NCBI GenBank assembly: GCA_038250675.1
Contig: JBBSCB010000002.1
Coordinates: forward strand, 62,001-126,000
DNA length: 64,000 nucleotides
Reading direction: 5' to 3'
From: JAICUF01 sp038250675
GTDB lineage: Bacteria; Gemmatimonadota; Gemmatimonadetes; Gemmatimonadales; GWC2-71-9
Position 1 is the stretch's first letter. Each line of letters starts with the position of its first letter. The notes under the pieces were generated by a model, which had not been told where the DNA came from, did not search any database, and saw nothing but the letters and a program-made list of their open reading frames with translations. Of the stretch, positions 33,974 through 42,053 are shown in pieces. Made by a program: the position numbers and the translations under genes.

Positions 33974-34342
33974 TCAATGGACGCTCACCGTGTCCTCGAT
34001 GACCGGGTTGCCCGCGGTGTGACGAAAGGTGATGACCGCTTCCCCCAGCGCCATGGCGACAAACCGGAAGCGCTGGGTCGGGCCCGCCGGTACGTTCGGC
34101 CCCACCAACTCCGCGTCGAGGAACTTTATCGCCGAGGAGGAGATCGTCGGCGGGCTGAGATATTCACCTGGCCCGAGTGTCCCGAGAGTGACGTCCAGCT
34201 CTCTTCCCACCACGATCGTCAGTGAATGACTGGGCTGGAAGTCCACGTCAAGGGGTCCCGCGCAGGCGAGAACGCCAAGGCCGGCACAGGCAAGGATTTG
34301 AGGGCAGAAACCACCCCTGCGCCAGGGAAACCAAGTCACCAT
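33974..34342 (-). CDS. Small lipoprotein, possibly chagasin-like
   Basis: 122 aa from ATG 34342, lipobox GVLAC at Cys27. The mature ~95 residues are all beta: SLTIVVGRELDVTLG, PPTISSSAIKFLDAE, then GPTQRFRFVAMALGEAVITF and HTAGNPVIEDTVSV. This order (a VG-start strand, a Pro loop, then an F.F.A..G...I.F strand) resembles chagasin-type cysteine protease inhibitors (I42) or a plain Ig-like domain. Confidence in the inhibitor reading is low, but the gene beside it carries another inhibitor-type fold. Stop overlaps the TTG of the next gene. Confidence 0.5.
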   Translation of the reverse strand: MVTWFPWRRGGFCPQILACAGLGVLACAGPLDVDFQPSHSLTIVVGRELDVTLGTLGPGEYLSPPTISSSAIKFLDAELVGPNVPAGPTQRFRFVAMALGEAVITFRHTAGNPVIEDTVSVH

Positions 34343-34358
34343 GAGAACCTGCCTCGCA

Positions 34359-35351
34359 TCAGTGGGCGCCGCCAGCCGCCGCCGCGAATTCGCGGACGAT
34401 CTCGCCCGCCGGTTCGATCGCATCGATCCCCGCCACGCTCTTCCCCGCCTGCCAGTAGTCCTTCTCTCCCGTGACATCGAGCGACGCGCGCTTGAGCTGC
34501 CACAGTGACTTGAGCGCGTAGACGTTGCGCATCCAGTGCTTGGTCCGTCGGCCCCGCAGGAGACGACGCGCGAGCGGCCCGGCCTTGAGGCCCATCCGCT
34601 GGATGTACGGTGTGTTGATCACCGCCACCGGCACACCCGTGATCCGCTCGGTGAGCACGATGTCGTCCGCGTCCGCCCGGACGATCGCGTCCTTGTACGC
34701 CTCGCTCGCGCCACATTCGGTGGTCGCGATGAAGCGCGTGCCCAGCTGCGCCCCCGCGTAGCCCATCCGGAGCGCCGCCGCAAAGTCGGCCGGGGCCCCG
34801 ATGCCGCCGGCGCAGAGCACCGGGAGCCCCATGTCTCCCACCTCCGCCAAGAGCTCTGCCGCGCCCCGCGGCCCGGCGTGCCCGCCCGCCCGATCGTTCA
34901 CGGCGACGAAGCCGTCCACCCCCCCGTCCCGCGCCTTCTGCGCCCACTTCCGCTCGGTCACGTCGTGGTACACGACCCCGCCCGCCGGCTTCACCCGGTC
35001 CACTACCCACCGGGGATTGCCAAGCGAGGTGACGAAGAAGCGGACGCCTTCCTCCAGCGCCACGTCGATCCAGCGGCTCATGCGCTCGCGGTACGCCTTC
35101 GACGATTGCTCGATCAACGCGTTCATGCCGAACGGCTTTGCCGTGAGCCGGCGGATCAGCCGGAGCCCCTCGCGAAAATCGTGGCCGTAGACGTAGGTGA
35201 GCGAGATCGGCTGCACCACGCCGATCCCGCCCGCCTCGGAGACCGCCGCCACCAGCTCGGGATTGCTGCAGGGGTACATCGCACCGCAGACGAGGGGAAC
35301 CTCGATGCCAACCGCGCGGCTGAACGGCGTCTCGAGCGGCGTGCCGCTCAC
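34359..35351 (-). CDS. Nitronate monooxygenase / enoyl-reductase-like flavoprotein
   Basis: 330 aa, GTG start overlapping the upstream hot-dog gene by 4 bases. A TIM-barrel flavoprotein of the 2-nitropropane dioxygenase/FabK family: IEVPLVCGAMYPCSNPELV at the start, then GGIGVVQPIS, VAVNDRAGGHAG (FMN phosphate loop with the conserved His) and LPVLCAGGIGAPADFAAAL with GAQLGTRFIAT. It uses FMN to oxidise nitronates or reduce enoyl thioesters; the family cannot be split by eye. Linked to a DUF4442 hot-dog gene, which points toward acyl-thioester metabolism. Confidence 0.93.
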   Translation of the reverse strand: MSGTPLETPFSRAVGIEVPLVCGAMYPCSNPELVAAVSEAGGIGVVQPISLTYVYGHDFREGLRLIRRLTAKPFGMNALIEQSSKAYRERMSRWIDVALEEGVRFFVTSLGNPRWVVDRVKPAGGVVYHDVTERKWAQKARDGGVDGFVAVNDRAGGHAGPRGAAELLAEVGDMGLPVLCAGGIGAPADFAAALRMGYAGAQLGTRFIATTECGASEAYKDAIVRADADDIVLTERITGVPVAVINTPYIQRMGLKAGPLARRLLRGRRTKHWMRNVYALKSLWQLKRASLDVTGEKDYWQAGKSVAGIDAIEPAGEIVREFAAAAGGAH

Positions 35352-35818
35352 AGCGGCGCCAGACGCCACCGCACCCGCACGCGCGCCACGACATCGCCCC
35401 CCGCATCGCGGATGACGGCCTCGACTTCGTGATCGACCGGCGCGGTGACGGCCGGAATCTGTGCGTCGCATGAGGCGACCAGCGTGCCGCGCGCCTTCTT
35501 GAGAAAATCGGTGGACAGCCCGGTGACGATGCTGCGCACCGTGGGCGGCAGTCCCACCAGCATCGCAAGGCCGCTGGTGACTTCGCCCAGGTTGACGAGG
35601 GCGACGGCGTGGATCGACTTGAGATGATTGCGCACCGCGCGCCGGTCCCGGAGCTCCATGACGGCATGGCCGGGCCGGAGTTCGCGGACCGTGGCGCCGA
35701 TGGAGCCGGTATACGGCGCCATGGTTCCCACCAAGCGACTGAACAGCCGCCGGCCGCCGGGCAGCGGGCTCAGCCGCGACCAGAGCCGGGCCAGGCGGGC
35801 GCCGGGCGCCGCGTTCAC
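35348..35818 (-). CDS. Hot-dog fold protein, DUF4442 (thioesterase-like)
   Basis: 156 aa from GTG 35818. Hot-dog features: FSRLVGTMAPYTGSIGATVR, ELRPGHAVMELRDRRAVRNH, then IHAVALVNLGEVTSGLAMLV (the long central helix region) and FLKKARGTLVASCDA. DUF4442 proteins are tied to acyl-CoA or acyl-ACP thioester hydrolysis. It lies directly before a flavoprotein gene and after a lipoprotein gene; the pair may detoxify or process fatty acyl groups. Confidence 0.88.
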   Translation of the reverse strand: MNAAPGARLARLWSRLSPLPGGRRLFSRLVGTMAPYTGSIGATVRELRPGHAVMELRDRRAVRNHLKSIHAVALVNLGEVTSGLAMLVGLPPTVRSIVTGLSTDFLKKARGTLVASCDAQIPAVTAPVDHEVEAVIRDAGGDVVARVRVRWRLAPL

Positions 35819-35833
35819 CGGGCCCCTCGCATG

Positions 35834-36313
35834 CTACGATCCGGCCAGGAGGAGATCGGTCAGGCGGGCGCTCACCACCGAGCGGCTGTCGAAGACCCGG
35901 CCCACCACCTCATAGCGGGTCCGGGCGTCCTGCCAGATCGTATGCTGGCTGCCGTCGTCGTCGGTGCGGGTGGTGCTGGGATTGCCCATGCTGCCGCGCG
36001 CGGCCGCCACCTGGTCCGCGTACCCTCGGAGCGGGCCGTAGGCGACGTCGATCACCCGCACGACGCCGCCAGGTGTCAGATGCACCGTCAGTGCCTGGAT
36101 CCCGCTCGATGCGTCCGGCATGAGTTGGTACAGCGTGTCGGCCAGCCGATTGGCCTGGTCGGCCAGCCCGAACGCCTCACCGAGCGTCCCCGGCCCGTAC
36201 GGCGGCGCGGGCACCGTACGGTCCACCCGTGCGGTGGCGGCGCTCCCTACGGAACGCGCGGTGTGCACCGAGCAGCCCAGCGCGAGGGCCAGCAGCAGCA
36301 GACCCGTTCTCAT
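35834..36313 (-). CDS. Lipoprotein, unknown function
   Basis: 159 aa from ATG 36313, overlapping the RNase gene by 4 bases. Signal with lipobox LALGC at Cys14. The mature domain has a helical stretch (LADQANRLADTLYQLMPDA), strands GIQALTVHLTPGGVVRVIDV, a conserved-looking TDDDGSQHTIWQDARTRYEV and a final SARLTDLLLAG. No family recognised. Confidence 0.7.
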   Translation of the reverse strand: MRTGLLLLALALGCSVHTARSVGSAATARVDRTVPAPPYGPGTLGEAFGLADQANRLADTLYQLMPDASSGIQALTVHLTPGGVVRVIDVAYGPLRGYADQVAAARGSMGNPSTTRTDDDGSQHTIWQDARTRYEVVGRVFDSRSVVSARLTDLLLAGS

Positions 36314-37797
36314 GGCTGGCTCTCCAGACGCTCGAAGTCCACGAAGCCGCGTGCCGGCTCGGTGCCGACCAGCCGCACGCGGGTCCGGTCGCCCACATCG
36401 AGCCCGTGCTCGTTCCGGATGACCCGGCCCTCGACCGGCGGCGAGAGCAGCCGCACGTAGACGCCATGGTCGGTATCGCCGGTGACGATGGCATCGTAGC
36501 TCTCGCCCACGTGCGGAGCCATCATCGTGGCCGCCGCGATCTTCCGCACCAGGCGCTCGACCTTGCGCGCATCGTCGGCCCGGGTGGTACAGCGCGCGGC
36601 GATGCCCTCCAGCTCCGTCACCGGGTAGGGCGGGGGTGACCCGGACAGCACCGCCTTGACCAGCCGCTGGGTGACCAGGTCGGCATAGCGCCGGTTCGGT
36701 GCGGTCGAGTGGGTGTAGTCGTCGACCGCCAGCCCGAAGTGGCCGGGGCTGGTCTCACCGGGGCGGTCCACGACGTATTCCCCAGGTCCCAGCAGCTTGA
36801 CGACGGCCAGCGACAGATCGGGAAAGTGATCCGGGTCCGCCGCGCGGCGCCGGGTGAGGAATGCCGCGAGCGCCGGCGCGTCGGCCGCCGCCGGGAGCTG
36901 CTCGCCCAGCCCGGCCGCCAGCGCCACGATCCGGTCCCAGCGCCGCGGCACCCGGACGACGCGCCGGATCGACGGCACCTGGCTCCGCTCGAGAAACCCC
37001 GCGATCACGCCGTTGGCCGCGATCATGAAATCCTCGATCAGCTCGCGCGCGCGCGTCTTGTGGGTCAGGTCGAGGTCCACCACCTCCCCGTTGACCACGA
37101 CCGGCGTCGCTTCGATCGTCTCCAGCTCGAGCGCGCCGTTCCGGTAGCGCACCAGACGGAGCCGGCTGGCCGCCTCATCCTGCATCCGAACCTGCGCGGC
37201 CAGCTCGGCCGATGCGGCGAGCGGCGCCGGCGGCGGCGCCTCGCCCTCCAGCCAGCGGCCGACGGCATCGTACGCCAGCTTGCCCCGGTTGGTCAGCAGC
37301 GCCCGGTACACCGCCGGCTCGCGCACGTCGCCGGCATCGGTGACCGTGAACTCGATCACGATCGCCGCGCGTTCCACATCCGGGTTGAGCGAGGTGAGAT
37401 CGGTGGAGAGCCGCTCGGGAAGCATCGCGAAGGTCGCGACGCCGGTGTACACCGACGTGGTGTTGGCGGCGGCGAACCGGTCGAGGGCGGAGCCCTGCGG
37501 CACCAGCGCGTCCACGTCCGCGATGCCGACCCGGACGCGGATGCCGCCATCCACGGTGCGGGCCGACGCCTCGACCTGGTCGAGGTCGCGGGACGACGCA
37601 TTGTCTATGGAGGTCCAGGGAACGGAGCGGAGGTCCTCAGCGGCACCGCCGGTCTGGGCGGTGCCGTCGATCCGCGCCAGCTCGCCCGCGGCGTCAGCCG
37701 GGAGATCGGGCGTGAAGCCGGCGGCGAGCATCGCCCGGTGGGCGGCGGCGCGGAGATCGAGGTGTGGCGGGCGGGCGGGGCGGACGGTCTCAGCCAT
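36310..37797 (-). CDS. RNB-domain exoribonuclease (RNase II family)
   Basis: 495 aa. RNB catalytic core begins SIDNASSRDLDQVEAS (Asp65, Asp71, Asp73 match RNase II Asp201/207/209; the fourth Asp is Gln, as in the DLDQ branch seen in actinobacteria). Later HSTAPNRRYADLVTQRL supplies catalytic arginines, and a C-terminal S1-like strand set (DHGVYVRLLSPPVEGRVIRN) completes the protein. It degrades single-stranded RNA from the 3' end in the cytoplasm. It is shorter than RNase R because the N-terminal cold-shock domains are missing. A lipoprotein gene is coupled behind it. Confidence 0.93.
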   Translation of the reverse strand: MAETVRPARPPHLDLRAAAHRAMLAAGFTPDLPADAAGELARIDGTAQTGGAAEDLRSVPWTSIDNASSRDLDQVEASARTVDGGIRVRVGIADVDALVPQGSALDRFAAANTTSVYTGVATFAMLPERLSTDLTSLNPDVERAAIVIEFTVTDAGDVREPAVYRALLTNRGKLAYDAVGRWLEGEAPPPAPLAASAELAAQVRMQDEAASRLRLVRYRNGALELETIEATPVVVNGEVVDLDLTHKTRARELIEDFMIAANGVIAGFLERSQVPSIRRVVRVPRRWDRIVALAAGLGEQLPAAADAPALAAFLTRRRAADPDHFPDLSLAVVKLLGPGEYVVDRPGETSPGHFGLAVDDYTHSTAPNRRYADLVTQRLVKAVLSGSPPPYPVTELEGIAARCTTRADDARKVERLVRKIAAATMMAPHVGESYDAIVTGDTDHGVYVRLLSPPVEGRVIRNEHGLDVGDRTRVRLVGTEPARGFVDFERLESQP

Positions 37798-37851
37798 GGG
37801 CGGGCAGACGCGCAGCGCCTCCCGGCGCCGCGCGGCGTACCGACTGCGTGC

Positions 37852-38097
37852 CTAGGCGCCCATCATCCCGCCGGAGGACCCCATGCCCGAGGAGCTCATG
37901 CCGGACGACCCCATGCCGGATGCGCTGCTCCCACCGGCCGAGCCCTCGGTGCCCATCATGCTGCGCCAGGTGACTTCCTTGCCGATACGCCCACCCTTGG
38001 GCGTGATCTTGATGCCCTCGGGGGACATGATGATCGTGTATGCCTTGCCGTCGATCTCGAGCTCACGCTTGATCGCCTTGTCGAGCTTGGTCGCCAT
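37852..38097 (-). CDS. Small protein with Gly/Ser/Met-rich tail
   Basis: 81 aa from ATG 38097. The N-terminal ~45 residues fold plausibly (KLDKAIKRELEIDGKAYTI, IMSPEGIKITPKGGRIGKEV). The last ~35 are low-complexity Gly, Ser and Met (for example GMGSSGMSSSGMGSSGGMM). No signal peptide. The DNA repeats an imperfect 15-base unit there. Function unknown; flexible tails like this often mediate assembly or metal contact. Confidence 0.7.
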   Translation of the reverse strand: MATKLDKAIKRELEIDGKAYTIIMSPEGIKITPKGGRIGKEVTWRSMMGTEGSAGGSSASGMGSSGMSSSGMGSSGGMMGA

Positions 38098-38199
38098 GGA
38101 TTCCTCCACCGAAAGTTCGTCTGCCTGCGGTCCCGGCCCCCAGGGGCCCGGGGCGAACGATACACGGGTCGGGCGCCCCGCCAAAGCGCCGCCGCCAGT

Positions 38200-38412
38200 C
38201 TACGCCCGGCGCCCCCCGGCGCCGGAGCCACGCAATTCAAGCCGCAATCGCCGCAGCCGGGTGAGTCCCAGCAGCACCACGACCAGCGTTGCGAGCATCC
38301 AGGTCCCGGTAAAGATCGCCCGGCTCCGGGCCGATGCGTGGCCAATACCGGCCCCGTAGAAGGTCGCGATCCCCACTGCGTGCACCAGCAATACCGCCAC
38401 GACCAGGCGCAC
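38200..38412 (-). CDS. Small membrane protein, unknown
   Basis: 70 aa from GTG 38412. Two hydrophobic segments (RLVVAVLLVHAVGIATFYGAG and FTGTWMLATLVVVLLGL, quoted in part) joined by a short polar loop, with an Arg-rich C-terminus. It follows the 57-aa gene by 20 bases. The start is uncertain because codons further upstream also read as protein but hold no usual start. No family recognised. Confidence 0.6.
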   Translation of the reverse strand: MRLVVAVLLVHAVGIATFYGAGIGHASARSRAIFTGTWMLATLVVVLLGLTRLRRLRLELRGSGAGGRRA

Positions 38413-38432
38413 GACCTCGCGCCGGACCGGCG

Positions 38433-38606
38433 TCAGAATTCGCGCTTGCGCATGTCCGTGAAGAACTCGCGCAGCTCCTGATCCTCGTCCGGCTGGCGTC
38501 GCAAGGTGTCGTCATACTTCTTGGCCCGCTCATCGCGCGGCTTGATCTCCTTGGCGGCGTTCTTCTGCGCCAGTTTGGCCAGCCGCTCCTCTTCGCGCTT
38601 GCTCAT
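38433..38606 (-). CDS. Very small charged protein, 57 aa
   Basis: ATG 38606 to TGA 38433-38435, too short for most gene finders. It encodes a highly charged helix: SKREEERLAKLAQKNAAKEI, then KPRDERAKKYDDTLRRQP and DEDQELREFFTDMRKREF. No membrane part or cysteines. Codon use is GC-rich at third positions, supporting that it is translated. It opens a run of three small genes on the minus strand downstream of the M16 peptidase. Confidence 0.6.
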   Translation of the reverse strand: MSKREEERLAKLAQKNAAKEIKPRDERAKKYDDTLRRQPDEDQELREFFTDMRKREF

Positions 38607-38698
38607 CGTGTCTCCCGGACAATGGACCCCGGCCCGTCCCCGCGGGCGCCGGAACTCCCTGAATGTTGGCGGAGCCGCGCCTCCCGGGCAACCGACCC

Positions 38699-41302
38699 CT
38701 ATTTCTCACCGCTCGTGGCGGTCCCCCGCACCAGCCCCTCGGCCCGCCGTTCGGGGTCGAGACAGGCGGCAGCGACGGCCTGCACCTCATCGGCCGTCAC
38801 CGAGCGATACCGGGCCGCGGTTTCGTCGATTTCGGCCAGGCCGTCACCGATCAGCCACGCGTCCAGCAGCTCGCCCACCACCGCCCACGCGCTCTGCCGC
38901 TGCACCTCCGTCTGACCGGCGAGATACGCCGTGGCCTGTGCCAGCTCGTCCGGCGTCACCGGCTCCGCGGCGAACCCGGCCAGTTCGGCCAGCATCGCCT
39001 CGCGGGCCTCGGTCTCCCGCTCGGGACTGGTGGCAATGTAGGTGACCAGCGCGCCGGCCCGGCCACGCTGCCAGGCGGACGCGAGCACGGTATACGCCAG
39101 CGAGCGCTGGTCCCGCAATGCGTCGAACAGTCGCCCGCCCAGCCCACTCGCGACCGCCGCCCAGACGTCCGCCGCATACCGGTCCGCATCGCGGCGGGCC
39201 GGACCGGGAAACGCCATGGCGAGCGCCGTTTGCGCCTTGTCCCTGAGACTCACCCGCTCGGTCACGCCGCCGGGTGTGACCGCCCATGCCACCGGACCCG
39301 GTCGCGGCGCCGCCTCGCGCGCCGGCAGCGACGCAAAGGCAGCGGCGAGCTCGTCCATCGCCCGGTCCGGGTCGATGTCGCCGACCGCCACGATGACGGG
39401 ACGGGCCCCGAGGAGCGTCGCGCGGTGCCACGCGTGAACGTGGCCGGCATCGAGTGCGGCCAGCGTCTCCGGCAGCCCGCCGACCGGCACGCCGTAATCG
39501 CGATCGCCAAACGCGGCGCCGAACGCGAGCTGAAACGGATAGCGGAACATGTCGTCCGCCACCTGCCGCGCCTCGTTGATCATGAGCTCGCGCTCGGCGG
39601 CGACCGCGGCCGCGTCGAACGCCGGTTCCGTGAGCACGCGATGGAGCAGCGACGCGGCATCCGCCATCCGATCGGCGAGCACCGACGTCCCGAACCCGGC
39701 CCGATCCGCACCGGCGGACGGCGAGACGGTGCCGCCCAGCCGCTCGAACGCAAAGGCGAGCGCCGCCGCGGCGAGCCCGCCGGCGCCACGCACCGCGGCG
39801 CGCACCGTGAGCGCGCCCAGGCCGGCCTGAGCCGGCGCGTCGGACACGAGCCGGGGCACGTAGATGCCGAGCGTCACGAGCGGCACCCCCTCCTTCCGGC
39901 GGACCAGCAGATCGGCTGCAGGCAGCGCCAGATGGCGAACGGCGGACGTCAGCACCGGCACGCCGGCGACGCGTGCCGATGCCGCCGGGGAGGGCGCACC
40001 GAATGCGCGGGCGAGCGCCGCCGCGGTGAGGTCTTCGCCGAGGCCGGTCGGCAGATAAAGAACGGCTGACACGCTGCCCGGCTCCAGCCATGCGCCAGCG
40101 GCCGCACGGACCTGCTCCGGCGTCGTCGCGAGAAGCGATTCGTATTCCCGGTCCAGCAGGTCCACGCTGCCCAGCGCCTCCGCCATGGCAAGCGACGACG
40201 CACGCCCCTCCATCTGCTCCATGCCCCGGGCCCACCGCGCACGGAGCAGCGCCCGGGCGCGGTCCATGTCGTCACCGGACGGCCCCGCCGTCGATAGCTC
40301 GGACACGCAGGCAGCCATCCCGGCGAGCGCCTCGGTGACGCGCTCCGGCTCCAGCTCAGCCCCGATGGTGAACGTGCCCACTTCGCTCGGCGCGTAATTT
40401 TGGGCGGAGACGGCCGTGACGATCCCCTGCTCGCGAAGCCGCCGGTAGAGCCAGCTTCCCCGCCCCTCGGAGAGGATCGCGGCGGCCACGTCGAGCGCCG
40501 CGGAATCGGGATGCAACGGCGGGACGGTGCGCCAGCCCACGATCAGCTCCGCCTGCGTCACGTCGCCGCGGAGCGTGCGGGCCCGGACCTCGCGATGATC
40601 CGGCTCGGCCGGCGAGGGATCCACCGCTCCCGCATCGGCGGGCCAGGCACCGTACTTCTCGCGCGCCAGGCGGAGCGCTTCGTCCTCGTCCACGTCGCCC
40701 ACGATCGCGACGATGGTGCGCGCCGGCACGTAGCGGGAGTGGTAGTACCCCAACAGGTCGTCGCGGGTGAAGCCGGCGAGCTGTCCCTCGTGGCCAATGC
40801 GCCAGCGCCGGATCCGGTGGACATCGAACATGACCTCGTGCAGCGTCTCGTAAGCGACGGCCCCCGGCGTGTCGCGCTTGCGCCGGGCTTCCTGGATGAT
40901 GACCTGCAGCTCGCGGGCGAGCTCGCCGGCATCGACCGTCGAGTGGCGCAGTGCGTCGGACTGGATGTCCAGCGCCTGCGCAAGATGGGCGGACGGGAGC
41001 ACGACATAGTACGCGGTCCGGTCGTAGCTCGTGCTGGCATTGAGATAGCCGCCGGCACGCTTGGTCTCGCGCGCCACGGCGCCCACGCCGCGGGAGGGCG
41101 TGCCCTTGAAGAACATGTGCTCCAGCACGTGGGAAATGCCCTGCCAGCGATCGGGCTCGTCGAAGAAGCCGGCCCTGACGTGGGTCACGACGGCGACGGC
41201 CGGCGCCGATCCGTCGCGCTGCACGAGCACCGTGAGCCCGTTGGGGAGCACTTCACGGCGGACGCCGGCGGTCCAGCGGGGGGTCGAAGCGATTGGCATC
41301 AT
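38699..41302 (-). CDS. Two-domain M16 metallopeptidase
   Basis: 867 aa from the ATGATG at 41302. The N-terminal M16 domain holds the inverted zinc motif HVLEH (GISHVLEHMFFKG) with the downstream Glu in ELQVIIQEARRKRD. The C-terminal half repeats the fold without the motif (RYPFQLAFGAAFGDRDYGVP and LVTYIATSPERETEAREAML). No signal peptide is evident, so it is probably cytoplasmic. M16 enzymes digest peptides; the PqqF/PqqG members cut the modified PqqA peptide in PQQ synthesis, and a pqq operon lies about 8 kb away. That role is only a possibility. It is in line with the ABC transporter genes upstream. Confidence 0.94.
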   Translation of the reverse strand: MMPIASTPRWTAGVRREVLPNGLTVLVQRDGSAPAVAVVTHVRAGFFDEPDRWQGISHVLEHMFFKGTPSRGVGAVARETKRAGGYLNASTSYDRTAYYVVLPSAHLAQALDIQSDALRHSTVDAGELARELQVIIQEARRKRDTPGAVAYETLHEVMFDVHRIRRWRIGHEGQLAGFTRDDLLGYYHSRYVPARTIVAIVGDVDEDEALRLAREKYGAWPADAGAVDPSPAEPDHREVRARTLRGDVTQAELIVGWRTVPPLHPDSAALDVAAAILSEGRGSWLYRRLREQGIVTAVSAQNYAPSEVGTFTIGAELEPERVTEALAGMAACVSELSTAGPSGDDMDRARALLRARWARGMEQMEGRASSLAMAEALGSVDLLDREYESLLATTPEQVRAAAGAWLEPGSVSAVLYLPTGLGEDLTAAALARAFGAPSPAASARVAGVPVLTSAVRHLALPAADLLVRRKEGVPLVTLGIYVPRLVSDAPAQAGLGALTVRAAVRGAGGLAAAALAFAFERLGGTVSPSAGADRAGFGTSVLADRMADAASLLHRVLTEPAFDAAAVAAERELMINEARQVADDMFRYPFQLAFGAAFGDRDYGVPVGGLPETLAALDAGHVHAWHRATLLGARPVIVAVGDIDPDRAMDELAAAFASLPAREAAPRPGPVAWAVTPGGVTERVSLRDKAQTALAMAFPGPARRDADRYAADVWAAVASGLGGRLFDALRDQRSLAYTVLASAWQRGRAGALVTYIATSPERETEAREAMLAELAGFAAEPVTPDELAQATAYLAGQTEVQRQSAWAVVGELLDAWLIGDGLAEIDETAARYRSVTADEVQAVAAACLDPERRAEGLVRGTATSGEK

Positions 41303-41333
41303 GGAATGATAACCGGCGGCGGAAGGGCGGATG

Positions 41334-42053
41334 CTACGCGCGGCCACCCGAGCCGAGCGGGCGGCGATGCAGGACGACGAGCGCGAGCGCCACCATGGCC
41401 ACGCCATAGGCCACGAGATGGAGCAGCGGCCGCCCGGACGGGAGGCCGGTGGGAACGATGACCAGGTGAAACGGTGGCAGCACCGCGATCAGCGCACGCC
41501 AGAACCCGGTGAACCGCACGCCGGCCGAGGCGACCTGGTGGAGTGCCGTTTCCAGAATGTAGATCAGGAGGGCCACGATCCAGTCGCGCCGCATCAGCGT
41601 GGAGAGCAGGAAGACCAGCCCGCCCAGCAGCAGATAGAAGAGCGCGACGCGCGCCGGCAGATCCCAGCCGACCGCCGGCGCCGTGCGCTGTGCCGCCATG
41701 ATGGCGAGCACGAGCAGCCCCACCGCGGCCAGCACCGCCACGCCGCCCAGCAGCCACCGCTGGAAGTAGTACGCCACCGGGCTCACCGGCTTGGAGAAGA
41801 GCGTCCGGTAAAACCCCTCGGTGAGATCGGTCCGCACGATGCCCCCGGTGGCCAGCAGCACGAACGGCATGGCCACCTGGCTCACGATGCGTTCGAGCAG
41901 CGTGCCGGCCAAAGCTGGACTCCCACTGGCCATCCGGCCGGTCTGCGAGACGATCCATGCGGTAATCAGCGCCACGACCAGGTAGATGAGCCCGGGCCCG
42001 AGCGCGAGGTCGCGCGCCATCCACGGCGCGTAGCGCAGCGGCCACCGGTTCAT
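41334..42053 (-). CDS. ABC transporter permease
   Basis: 239 aa, overlapping the ATPase gene by 4 bases. Six hydrophobic segments, starting GPGLYLVV-like (PGLIYLVVALITAWIVSQ) and including RTLFSKPVSPVAYYFQRWLL, a short helix facing the ATPase as in ABC-2 exporters. It forms the membrane channel for the ATPase encoded just upstream. Substrate unknown; ABC-2 permeases of this size move drugs, lipids or copper-site factors. Confidence 0.85.
   Translation of the reverse strand: MNRWPLRYAPWMARDLALGPGLIYLVVALITAWIVSQTGRMASGSPALAGTLLERIVSQVAMPFVLLATGGIVRTDLTEGFYRTLFSKPVSPVAYYFQRWLLGGVAVLAAVGLLVLAIMAAQRTAPAVGWDLPARVALFYLLLGGLVFLLSTLMRRDWIVALLIYILETALHQVASAGVRFTGFWRALIAVLPPFHLVIVPTGLPSGRPLLHLVAYGVAMVALALVVLHRRPLGSGGRA

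Noticed and set aside
36709..38481. Plus-strand open frame of 590 codons
   Set aside because: Antisense to the RNB nuclease and small genes; no recognisable domain.
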